Shown piece after piece: positions 25,709 to 33,411 of a stretch of 64,000 nt of DNA (positions within the stretch are counted from its first letter, which is position 1; each line of letters opens with the position of its first letter). The notes under the pieces are model-generated. The model was given only the letters and a program-made list of their open reading frames with translations, was not told the DNA's origin and did no database searches. The position numbers were made by a program, and so were the translations under genes. Source of the stretch: Nereida ignava. GTDB lineage: Bacteria; Pseudomonadota; Alphaproteobacteria; Rhodobacterales; Rhodobacteraceae. The stretch lies in the NCBI RefSeq assembly GCF_001049735.1, contig NZ_CVPC01000013.1:62001-126000 (forward strand), read 5' to 3'.

Positions 25709-27949
25709 CTAACGTGACGATAGGTTCAATTCCACACGGACTGCATCCAGAAGAGCGTCCCTTGATACCGGCTTTTGCACCATGGGTGGCAGTGGCGACA
25801 TTTCCGCATTCGCTCCCACAATTTCTTTGGGATAGCCTGACATCAACAAGATCGGCAAATCGGGCAGCCGGTTTCGTACTTCACTAGCCAAGCCAACGCC
25901 TTGCAACGCACCCGGCATGACCATATCAGAGATTATCAGATCAATGTTGGACTTCTCATCCAATACCTGCAACGCTGCATCGCCTGAATTCACCGCAACC
26001 ACGTTGTGACCTGCCGCGCGCAATTGACGCGTCATGGCTAGGCGCACGCCGCGTTCGTCTTCGACCAACAGTATCGTCTTTTGTGTCTGACGCGACGCTC
26101 TGCGCGGCTTTGTTTCCACCGAGCTTTCGGCGTCCAAACTGCGCGCGACCGGCAACAACAACACAACTGTGGTGCCAGAACCCTCCTGCGTTTGCAGATA
26201 AATTGTCCCGCCAGATTGCCGCATGAACCCTTGAACCATCGATAGGCCAAGCCCAGAGCCGGTGCCGACCTTCTTGGAGGTCACAAAGGGATCAAATACC
26301 TTCTCTGCCAACGCCTTACTCATACCAAAACCGGTATCGCGCAGCCGAACTCGGACATATTCTCCTGGGATAAGATCACCCGGCAAATGCGCAGTTTGGC
26401 TTGCCGTGATATGCGTCAATTGTGCGGTGAGGGTAAATTTGCCGCCGTCAGGCATCGCATCGCGGGCATTAATGGCCAAATTCAAAAAGGCCGTTTCCAG
26501 TTGATTGCGGTCAATTTGAACAGGTGGCAACGCTTCTGAAACATCAGAAGAAATCTCAATTGATGCGGGCATGATACGCTTAAACAAAACCATCGCTTCG
26601 CCCAGTAAGTCATCCACGCGGTGGGCTTTCGGTTCGAGGTAAGATCGCTTTCCAAACGCTAAAAGTTGCCGCGACAAAGATGTGCCACGGCTTGCAGATT
26701 TGCGAATTTCATTGGTGCAATCTTGGCCGTTTTCATCCAAAGGCATGTCCAGCAGAAGCTCTGCATTGGCCAGAACGATTGCCAAAATATTGTTAAAATC
26801 ATGGGCTACACCGCCGACCAACTCGCCAATGGCTTCTTGATTTTGCAGATACGCAATGCGGCGTTCAGATGCGCGCAACTCACTTTCCCGCTCCAGAAGT
26901 TCCGCTTGGACAAGTCCACTGGCGTGTTTGATGTGGCGCAGATACAGCCAGCTTAGCGCGATCACAGCAAATATTGACCCCATGATGACCACGAACATAA
27001 TCGCCTCGGTTGGACTGAAACGATTTGCTTTACTCACGCTTAACGTCAATGTCCGCCCACCAAGCGACAACAGCGCATCATCAGCAATCAACTCAGGCAG
27101 AACGCGGTCCATCCAATCAATATCTGCGGAATTTGGCGCAATCTCGATCGGTGGGGCGTCAGCGTCATTTACAGAAAGACGGATGCTGTAGTCACCAAGC
27201 CCATCAACAGCACCGCTCTGCGACAACATAACCTCGGGTGTGACGGGAGCCGCCACAACGCCGCGCTGCCAAACACTTGGCTGACCGTTCTCAACCACGA
27301 CCGGAGACAGCACCATCAAACTAAGGTAGTTATCACCACGCTGTGCATCGAGCGACAAGATATATGGCCCGACCAATGCCGGCTGATTGAGCAGAAACAT
27401 TTGCTGAACGGCGCGAAACCCTTCCGTGTTTTCAGTCAAATCAATACCAAATTTCGTTTGCCTAGCCGAAGGCGGATCCACGAACAAAAGCGGAGCAGAA
27501 AGTGGTGGTCCGGTCAGATTCAAAAGTGGTAAATCGGGATATCCCTGCGCCTCGAAATAGTCCGTATTTCGCTGATAGTAATTGCCAAAAACACTAAGTT
27601 CGCTGCGTGATAATATAGGTGCGTATGCGACGACACGGGTTAGGTCCGACGAAAACTGACGGTGATTTTGACTCCATACTTTGTCGAAATCGTTCAGATC
27701 ACGCACGCCCTTAATCGACAATATTTGCGCAAGGGTCGCCACTTCTTGTTCAATAAGAGAGAACTGCAGCATTAGCGCATTCTTAAGCTGATTTGCCTTT
27801 TCGTTTAGCTCATCTTGATGCGCACGATTAGCAGCGGACACCAGCGCATACCCAACAAGAACAAAGCAAACGGCAGCCACAACTGAGCCTACGCGCGCCA
27901 TATGCACCGCTTTGCCAATGTCAGTTAAGTGGCGCGCAAGGGCGGTCAT
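25709..27949 (-). CDS. CHASE-domain hybrid sensor histidine kinase
   Basis: Membrane hybrid kinase of 746 residues. Order: TM helix about 19-40, an extracytoplasmic CHASE-type sensor about 60-290 (with the TRVVAYAPILSRSEL and GPPLSAPLLFVDPP pieces typical of CHASE), TM helix about 316-337, and a short coiled linker. The HisKA-type H-box GGVAHDFNNILA places the phospho-accepting His at 383. An ATPase domain follows with DTGFGMSKALAEKVFDPF and GTGSGLGLSMVQGF. A C-terminal receiver domain has phospho-acceptor Asp675 in LIISDMVMPG. It starts 21 bp after the CtrA-like regulator gene on the same strand and is probably co-transcribed with it. The ligand is unknown. The H-box subtype often phosphorylates only its own receiver, so signalling to the neighbour is not assured. 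Confidence 0.92.
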   Translation of the reverse strand: MTALARHLTDIGKAVHMARVGSVVAAVCFVLVGYALVSAANRAHQDELNEKANQLKNALMLQFSLIEQEVATLAQILSIKGVRDLNDFDKVWSQNHRQFSSDLTRVVAYAPILSRSELSVFGNYYQRNTDYFEAQGYPDLPLLNLTGPPLSAPLLFVDPPSARQTKFGIDLTENTEGFRAVQQMFLLNQPALVGPYILSLDAQRGDNYLSLMVLSPVVVENGQPSVWQRGVVAAPVTPEVMLSQSGAVDGLGDYSIRLSVNDADAPPIEIAPNSADIDWMDRVLPELIADDALLSLGGRTLTLSVSKANRFSPTEAIMFVVIMGSIFAVIALSWLYLRHIKHASGLVQAELLERESELRASERRIAYLQNQEAIGELVGGVAHDFNNILAIVLANAELLLDMPLDENGQDCTNEIRKSASRGTSLSRQLLAFGKRSYLEPKAHRVDDLLGEAMVLFKRIMPASIEISSDVSEALPPVQIDRNQLETAFLNLAINARDAMPDGGKFTLTAQLTHITASQTAHLPGDLIPGEYVRVRLRDTGFGMSKALAEKVFDPFVTSKKVGTGSGLGLSMVQGFMRQSGGTIYLQTQEGSGTTVVLLLPVARSLDAESSVETKPRRASRQTQKTILLVEDERGVRLAMTRQLRAAGHNVVAVNSGDAALQVLDEKSNIDLIISDMVMPGALQGVGLASEVRNRLPDLPILLMSGYPKEIVGANAEMSPLPPMVQKPVSRDALLDAVRVELNLSSR

Positions 27950-27970
27950 TTGCCCACGGGCAGAATTGCT

Positions 27971-28675
27971 TTACGCCTCGGGTTCGGCGGCTTTTGACGG
28001 CCGGTCGGGTTCTGCCAGCACATACCCCTGCCCCCTAATCGTTTGAATTGGCGTACTACTTTGGGCGGCGGCAAGCTTTTTGCGCAAACGGAAGATGAAC
28101 ACATCTATCGTGTTATGATCAGGATCATCGTCGGCCACATACAACTCTTGGCGCAGCATATCCTTTGAAACAACCAGACCCATTTTGCGGGCCAGCATTT
28201 CAAGTACCTGAAATTCTTTCTTGGTCAGCTTAAGTTTATGTCCGTTGGCAACCGCGACCTTCCCCTCAATATCAATTGTCAGGTCCCCGACCGAAAGCGC
28301 GTTGTGACTGTGCCCTTGTGACCGCCGAACAATCGCAGAAATACGGGCGCGCAATTCATCGCCATTGAACGGTTTGGTGATGAAATCATCTGCGCCCAAT
28401 TCAAAACCACGGATCTTTTCATCAATCTGGTTTATGCCTGTCAGGATCAGCACCGGTGTTTCCACCTTGTTTTCACGCAAGCGTTTGAGGACCGTGTACC
28501 CATCAAGATCTGGCAATTTCAGATCAAGCAGGACCAGATCGTAATCATAGCGCGTCGCCAAATCGATGCCTTCTTCACCACTACCTGTGAAGTAAGTGAA
28601 AATATCGGCTTTTTTCAGAGTTTTATCGACAACTTTGACCAAGGCCTCGTCATCTTCAATCATCAACACACGCAC
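27971..28675 (-). CDS. OmpR-family response regulator, CtrA-like
   Basis: Two-domain regulator of 234 residues: receiver domain (about 1-118, phospho-acceptor Asp51 in LVLLDLKLPD, Lys in FITKPFNGDEL) and a winged-helix DNA-binding domain (about 125-222). ARISAIVRRSQGHS and NTIDVFIFRLRKKL closely follow the linker and recognition region of the cell-cycle regulator CtrA (ARIHAIVRRSKGHS, IDVFICKLRKKL). The receiver and the LTKKEFQVLEMLARKMG segment diverge enough that it reads as a CtrA paralogue rather than CtrA itself. It heads the regulator-kinase operon. The Ala/Glu-rich tail is an extension. Confidence 0.88.
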   Translation of the reverse strand: MRVLMIEDDEALVKVVDKTLKKADIFTYFTGSGEEGIDLATRYDYDLVLLDLKLPDLDGYTVLKRLRENKVETPVLILTGINQIDEKIRGFELGADDFITKPFNGDELRARISAIVRRSQGHSHNALSVGDLTIDIEGKVAVANGHKLKLTKKEFQVLEMLARKMGLVVSKDMLRQELYVADDDPDHNTIDVFIFRLRKKLAAAQSSTPIQTIRGQGYVLAEPDRPSKAAEPEA

Positions 28676-28830
28676 TAGCTACCAACCTCAATACTAACAA
28701 CATCTGTACACAACACGGGTAGAGCATATGAAATAATTAACGCTGATTAAAGCAAATACGTGAATAATGCGTCATTGTTTGTGAAACAGTTCTGAGTGTG
28801 CACTCTGGGCTTTCCGTCTGCGCACTAAAA

Positions 28831-28857
28831 AGCCTGACGGAGTAACTCCATCAGGCT
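28831..28857 (-). terminator. Rho-independent terminator (leftward)
   Basis: Inverted repeat AGCCTGA (28831-28837) with TCAGGCT (28851-28857), extended by GGAG/CTCC around a TAA loop with one mismatch. On the minus strand the stem is followed directly by TTTTT, so it stops leftward transcripts, most likely that of the cold-shock gene ending at 29027. It insulates the downstream regulator operon. Confidence 0.8.
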
Positions 28858-28940
28858 CATTACTAAATACATCGTGCACGTGGCACTACTCGTTACCTGT
28901 CAAAGAGAACATCTTCGACTTCAATTACGTAGCGTAACGT

Positions 28941-28975
28941 TTATGAACGGTTCATGAACAAATAGGTAAATGAAC
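28941..28975. repeat. ATGAAC repeats with 11-bp period
   Basis: TTATGAACGG is followed 11 bp later by TTCATGAACA, so ATGAAC occurs at 28943 and 28954, and again at 28970. An 11-bp period is one helical turn and is the spacing of half-sites bound by OmpR/PhoB-type regulators. The element lies about 270-300 bp upstream of the OmpR-family regulator gene, but beyond the terminator. Its function is unproven. Confidence 0.35.
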
Positions 28976-29026
28976 AGTAAATAACAAAAATATCGCACTG
29001 CTACGGGACCAACGCCGAGACAATAC

Positions 29027-29575
29027 TTATTCAAACTCCAGCTGAGACGCGTCTGTCCAGGGAAACAGATATTTCACTGCTGCTTTTGGGCCATCATTTT
29101 CAATGACTACACAGATGCCCAACCCAGAGGCGACCTCACCCAAGGATGACAGACGCAGAGTTTCTGCATGAAAAAAGACCTCTTTCGCCTCGCCGTAAGG
29201 AATGACAAAGCCGTAGCCCTTTTTGGCATCAAACCACTTCACGATCGCGGGCTGCAACGCACTTAGTTCATCCGCAGTTAAATCCGCAATCGTCAGCAGA
29301 TCTTCAGACGCGATGACTTCTGTAATTTCGGAAATCCGCGCGCCGCGCGCGCTGTCGTCGACCAGATAAGTCAGCTCAACTTCTTTGGCGATTGAGCTGA
29401 GGCCAAGCTCTCGCAAGATGTTTTGATGCAGCAAAACATCCTCGCCGGTTTGCCCGTCAACAACGAAGCCAATTCCCTTGTTTTGATCAAACCACTTCAC
29501 AACCCCACGTGACGCGCGGCTTTGCACATCACCAGGCCCCGGCCCACTTTGCTCTTTATTATCACTATTCGACAT
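29027..29575 (-). CDS. Protein with two cold-shock domains
   Basis: RNA/DNA-binding protein of 182 residues with two CspA-type domains, a form common in alphaproteobacteria. The first domain (about 22-88) begins RGVVKWFDQNKGIGFVVD; the second (about 109-176) begins AIVKWFDAKKGYGFVIPYG with the usual aromatic RNP residues. The first domain has Ile for the usual Tyr/Phe in RNP1 (GIGFVVD), so the second may bind nucleic acid better. An acidic linker joins them. The gene is monocistronic and leftward, with a terminator 170 bp after the stop. Likely an RNA chaperone or single-strand binder. Confidence 0.9.
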   Translation of the reverse strand: MSNSDNKEQSGPGPGDVQSRASRGVVKWFDQNKGIGFVVDGQTGEDVLLHQNILRELGLSSIAKEVELTYLVDDSARGARISEITEVIASEDLLTIADLTADELSALQPAIVKWFDAKKGYGFVIPYGEAKEVFFHAETLRLSSLGEVASGLGICVVIENDGPKAAVKYLFPWTDASQLEFE

Positions 29576-29804
29576 ACTAGCGCCTTACGCTCCGGCTACA
29601 CTTGTTACGCGGCCGTTTTTGCATAGCGAGTGTTAAGATTGTTTTTAATTCCAGAGGCGGCTTACACAAAAATTAACTAAAAGACACAGTAATTCTTCGA
29701 AATCCTCATGTCAAAAGCCATATGCCGTCACGTAGCGCCGCCATTTTAATCAATTAATCAAAGCCGCACTCTTGCTCGACACAATATCTCCGCCTAAGGC
29801 GGAT

Positions 29805-31037
29805 ATGATCATGTGGATATACAGAGCCGCCATAACCTTCGCAGCACCGTTCATTTTGCTGCATGCCATCCTGAAAATGGGGGGGCTGACTGCGCGGCTT
29901 GGCTTCGTACGGCCTGCACAGAGCGGCGCGCATATTTGGGTTCACGCAGCCAGTAACGGTGAAATCACATCCGCCAAGGCAACCCTTCAAGCGCTCTTGC
30001 GCCGTGATCCAAGCCGCAAAATTCTGGTCACCACCAACCAGATTACAGCGCGCGATATGATCCGTGGTTGGGCTAACGACCGGATCGAAGCGCATCTGGC
30101 CCCGATTGATCTGCGTTGGGTCACAAAAATGGTACTGCATAATTGGTCCGTTTCCGCGCATATAATTGTTGAAAACGAAATCTGGCCAAACCGCCTAACT
30201 GTGTTGTCATACGCGCACGTACCTGTTGTGATTATTGGCGCGCGTTTATCCGCACGCAGTGCTGCACGGTGGCAAAACCTACCCAGCTCACTCCGCAATA
30301 TTTACCGCACACTGAGCCTTGTCAGCCCGCAAGACCGCGACAGCGGGGCACGTTTCAAAGCCCTTGGCGCGCCAAACATCAGCGCACCCAACAATCTAAA
30401 AGAGCACTATCAACGTCCCGCACCCCATGCAGATTTCGCAGAATTTGCGCAGCTATACCAAGCCCCCTTCACAGTTGTGGGCGCTTCAACCCACGCGGGC
30501 GAAGAAAAGCTTATCCTTGATGCCTTTGACATTTTGCATGCCGAAGACCCGCGATGGCATTTGATCTTGGCGCCCCGTCATCCCAAACGCCGTGATGAGG
30601 TTTTAAGCCTGATTGGCCAGCGGTTCAGCGTGGCCCAATACTCGGACCGGACCCGCCGCAGCAACACCACCCAGATCACCTTAGCCGACACCATGGGCGA
30701 CATGGCACTGTGGTATGACATTGCAGATATTTGCGTGGTGGCGGGTAGCTTCCAGCCCGTTGGCGGGCACACGCCGTTTGAACCCCTAAGCCATGGCTGC
30801 GGTGTATTTCATGGCCCGCACGTGTCAAATTTCACGGAAAGCTATGGTGCCCTGAACGCTGTAGGCGGCGCCAAGATGGTCCGCTCAGCCGAAGACCTGG
30901 CGCACGCGATCCTGACCTGCCGCCCAGAAGTGATGTGCGACGCGGCAGCGCCGGTTTTGGGACGCGCGCAAGATCAAGAGCCGTTTTACACAGAACTCGA
31001 AGCGCATCTTAAACGTGCACCAAAAGCCGCTTCTTAA
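29805..31037 (+). CDS. WaaA/KdtA-like Kdo transferase family protein
   Basis: GT-B glycosyltransferase of about 410 residues in the family that adds Kdo to lipid A at the inner membrane. It has an N-terminal membrane anchor (WIYRAAITFAAPFILLHAIL), IWVHAASNGE where WaaA proteins have HAASVGE, IIVENEIWPN (WaaA: METELWPN), ARLSARSAARW, and VAGSFQPVGGHTPFEPLSHG. The start ATG 29805 has AAGGCGG upstream; a TTG at 29772 would add 11 residues. The catalytic Glu of WaaA, in the G-E-R-x-G motif after the anchor, seems absent: the aligned stretch reads GGLTARLGF. It may therefore be a divergent paralogue with a different activity. Its end overlaps the convergent HDAC-like gene by 29 bp. Confidence 0.8.
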   Translation: MIMWIYRAAITFAAPFILLHAILKMGGLTARLGFVRPAQSGAHIWVHAASNGEITSAKATLQALLRRDPSRKILVTTNQITARDMIRGWANDRIEAHLAPIDLRWVTKMVLHNWSVSAHIIVENEIWPNRLTVLSYAHVPVVIIGARLSARSAARWQNLPSSLRNIYRTLSLVSPQDRDSGARFKALGAPNISAPNNLKEHYQRPAPHADFAEFAQLYQAPFTVVGASTHAGEEKLILDAFDILHAEDPRWHLILAPRHPKRRDEVLSLIGQRFSVAQYSDRTRRSNTTQITLADTMGDMALWYDIADICVVAGSFQPVGGHTPFEPLSHGCGVFHGPHVSNFTESYGALNAVGGAKMVRSAEDLAHAILTCRPEVMCDAAAPVLGRAQDQEPFYTELEAHLKRAPKAAS

Positions 31038-32148
31038 GCTTACCCACACGCTCACGCACCACGTCCTTAACTGGCCCGTTCCGTGGATCATCGCGTAAGG
31101 TGCTTGACCAATACTTAGGCCTGTTTTTTGCACGGCTGTGGCCACTCCATGTGAGGGCCTGCAACACGCGGCGCGGTGCGTCATCAAGATCACGAGGCGG
31201 ATCAATACCGTTAAGCACCCCCCACGCACCTGTCCAAAGCCTGCCCACGGACCACGGATTATAGCCGCCCCCACCAAGCAGCAAAAAGCGCGGGCACATG
31301 GGTAGCAATGCGCGGATCACTTCAAAATGGGCGTTGTTGGACATAGCAAGCGTTGACTGCGGATCTTCCTCGACCGCGTCTGCGCCGCATTGAAGGACAA
31401 TCGCATCAGGCCTGAAAGTTTGCAGTGCAGGCAGTATGAGCTCTGACAAAACATAGGCCATATCGTCATCGTGGCTGTGTTTTGGCAGAGGTAAATTAAA
31501 CAGGTTTCCCACTCCTTCATCACCAAGCGCACCGGTGCGGGGCCATCTGTTTTCCTCGTGTGTAGAAATCATCAACACATCTGGATCGGCTTCAAACGCG
31601 CGCTCCACCCCATCTGGGTGATGGGCGTCAATGTCGATGTAGGCGATGCGTTTCACACCACTGCGCTTAAGCGACAAAATACTCAGAACCGGATCGTTGA
31701 AATAACAAAACCCGTTTGCCCGATCAGGCATGGCATGATGGGTGCCACATCCCGGCGCATAAACACGCCCCCCGTTGGCAAGCAGTTCTCCGGCCAAAAG
31801 CGCACCCCCTGCCGATGTGGCAGGGCGGCGAAACACTTCTGCAAAAACTGGATTGGAATGGGTCCCGATGTGATGCCGGCGGCGGACCTCTTCGCTGACC
31901 CCTTGCGCCGCCTCTGCGGCTTGCAACGCCGCAATATAGGCAGGTGTGTGCCATGCAGAAATTGCAACGGGCTTGGCACGCGGACTTGTGATGTATTGCT
32001 GTGATGGCAACCATCCCAGTGCGCGGGACAAATCCATTACCGTACTGACCCGCGGCACACGCAGCGGGTGCCACGCGCCATAAGACGAGCCGCGATAAAT
32101 CTCGGACCCGATGAAAAGAGGGCGAACAAGTGGCGATTGCGTAGTCAT
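31009..32148 (-). CDS. Histone deacetylase-family (AcuC-like) protein
   Basis: Zinc-dependent arginase/deacetylase-fold enzyme of 379 residues, the bacterial HDAC/AcuC group that removes acyl groups from lysines or polyamines. The catalytic His pair is in GCGTHHAMPDRANGFCYFND near 132-151. The metal ligands are in IDIDAHHPDGVERAF (Asp, His) and LQCGADAVEEDP (Asp), and the C-terminal GGGGYN glycine loop is complete, so it should be active. Its 3' end overlaps the convergent WaaA-like gene by 29 bp. AcuC partners (acuA, acuB, acs) are not adjacent. The substrate is unknown. Confidence 0.88.
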   Translation of the reverse strand: MTTQSPLVRPLFIGSEIYRGSSYGAWHPLRVPRVSTVMDLSRALGWLPSQQYITSPRAKPVAISAWHTPAYIAALQAAEAAQGVSEEVRRRHHIGTHSNPVFAEVFRRPATSAGGALLAGELLANGGRVYAPGCGTHHAMPDRANGFCYFNDPVLSILSLKRSGVKRIAYIDIDAHHPDGVERAFEADPDVLMISTHEENRWPRTGALGDEGVGNLFNLPLPKHSHDDDMAYVLSELILPALQTFRPDAIVLQCGADAVEEDPQSTLAMSNNAHFEVIRALLPMCPRFLLLGGGGYNPWSVGRLWTGAWGVLNGIDPPRDLDDAPRRVLQALTWSGHSRAKNRPKYWSSTLRDDPRNGPVKDVVRERVGKLKKRLLVHV

Positions 32149-32310
32149 GATGATGGTGAGCCTAGGTCCACGCCCATGACTGTCCAGCCCTTATATGGAC
32201 ACATCCGCGCGCCAATACATGCGCCCAACAAAGCCCGATGTCTGCGAAAAGTTGAATTCATCGGAAATTAGCGTTATATTCACGGCTTAGGAGGCACGAA
32301 GGACACAACG

Positions 32311-32817
32311 ATGCCACCACATAAAAAACATGCAGGCCAAAGACGCACCAACAAATCAATGAAGCAGCTACAGCTCTCTGTTACGGGTAAAACCAAGTAT
32401 GACCTTCGCACGCAGTTCTCTGCGCTGCCCTTTCGGGTTGTGGCTGGCAAGCTTGAGATTTTGTTAATTACCTCGCGCGGGACTGGACGCTGGATCATCC
32501 CCAAAGGCTGGCCCATGGCCGACACAACCCCAAGTGATGCCGCAGCAACAGAAGCTTTTGAAGAAGCGGGTGTTGAGGGGAAAATCTACAAAACCTGTAT
32601 CGGGCTTTATTCCTACACCAAACAAATGGACGACATGCCAAACCTGCCATGCGTCGCAATGGTGTACCCGCTCAAGGTCAAGAAAATTCTCAAAGACTAC
32701 CCCGAAGTAGATCAGCGCAAACGCAAGTGGTTCAGCCAATCAAAAGCAGCGAAAAAGGTGGATGAGCCTGAGTTGCGGGCGATTATCTCCTCGTTTGACC
32801 GCAGCTTGCTGAGCTAA
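32311..32817 (+). CDS. Nudix hydrolase
   Basis: Nudix-family hydrolase of 168 residues, similar to the diphosphoinositol-polyphosphate or diadenosine-polyphosphate branch common in alphaproteobacteria. Visible are WIIPKGWPMADTTPSDAAAT then EAFEEAGVEG; the catalytic EExG core is intact while the usual Arg of the R-E motif is Thr. A good AGGAGG site at 32289-32294 supports ATG 32311. The Lys/Arg-rich N-terminus (PPHKKHAGQRRTNK) is not part of the fold. It cannot be assigned a substrate. Confidence 0.88.
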   Translation: MPPHKKHAGQRRTNKSMKQLQLSVTGKTKYDLRTQFSALPFRVVAGKLEILLITSRGTGRWIIPKGWPMADTTPSDAAATEAFEEAGVEGKIYKTCIGLYSYTKQMDDMPNLPCVAMVYPLKVKKILKDYPEVDQRKRKWFSQSKAAKKVDEPELRAIISSFDRSLLS

Positions 32818-32903
32818 CGCAGCTACGCGCTTGTGATCTTGCCCTCCGGTACGCTTTGCCTACATAATATATTACTTGATGATGCTTAGGGCCTTTGATC
32901 CGC

Positions 32904-33314
32904 ATGATCCGATATAACTTGAAATGCACAAATGATCACCAGTTCGACAGCTGGTTTGCCGACGCCGCCAGCTATGACACGCTGCGCGGGCGCAATTTAG
33001 TGTCTTGCGCTGTGTGCGGTGATACGGATGTCTCTAAATCCCTGATGGCGCCGCAAGTACGCCCCGCCCGAGGCGCGCTGAGCCAAGCCGCATCGCCGGC
33101 CGAGCAAGCGATAGCAGAAATGCGCAAACACATTGAAACCAACGCTGATGATGTGGGCACCAATTTCGTAGCCGAGGCGCGCAAAATTCATGATGGTGAA
33201 ACGCCGGAACGCGCAATTTACGGCCAAGCCAACGTGCAAGAAGCCAAGGAGTTGATCAAAGACGGCGTGCCTGTAGTGCCCCTGCCATTCATGGCGAAAG
33301 ACAAAGCCAACTAG
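32904..33314 (+). CDS. DUF1178 family protein
   Basis: Small cytoplasmic protein of 136 residues in the DUF1178 family, widespread and uncharacterised in alpha- and betaproteobacteria. It starts MIRYNLKCTNDHQFDSWFAD, the family start, with a zinc-ribbon-like pair CTNDH and CAVCGDTDV near residues 8 and 36. The middle is a helical segment. The C-terminus ends in the conserved GVPVVPLPF. ATG 32904 is chosen on family length; the frame extends to a TTG at 32895. It sits 87 bp after the Nudix gene and 97 bp before lysC, the usual neighbourhood in roseobacters as far as I recall. Confidence 0.85.
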   Translation: MIRYNLKCTNDHQFDSWFADAASYDTLRGRNLVSCAVCGDTDVSKSLMAPQVRPARGALSQAASPAEQAIAEMRKHIETNADDVGTNFVAEARKIHDGETPERAIYGQANVQEAKELIKDGVPVVPLPFMAKDKAN

Positions 33315-33411
33315 CGTGGTGCGTACCCGTCGCTAAATCGCCCGCCTTCTACTTGCCCAAAAACCACCCATGGCATAAACGACGCCCAACATCAGACAAA
33401 GGGCGCACAAT

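Larger units (their letters stand above)
28676..29026. other. Intergenic region between regulator and cold-shock gene
   Basis: This 351-bp stretch contains a leftward Rho-independent terminator (28831-28857) and a set of ATGAAC repeats (28941-28975), both listed separately. It must also hold the promoter of the leftward regulator-kinase operon, in 28676-28830. No open frame longer than a dozen codons has support. The 170 bp between the cold-shock stop and the terminator could be a long 3' UTR or host a small RNA. Confidence 0.5.

Noticed and set aside
28829-28865. Leftward 11-codon frame across the terminator hairpin
   Set aside because: It is just the translation of the terminator stem; no conservation signal can be claimed.
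29754-30161. 135-codon minus-strand frame opposite the WaaA-like gene
   Set aside because: It lies wholly antisense to a gene with strong family motifs, has no ribosome site and no recognisable domain.
32181-32201. TGTCCA-N9-TGGACA inverted repeat between the HDAC-like and Nudix genes
   Set aside because: Short arms, no recognised regulator family and no second copy in the window; could be chance.
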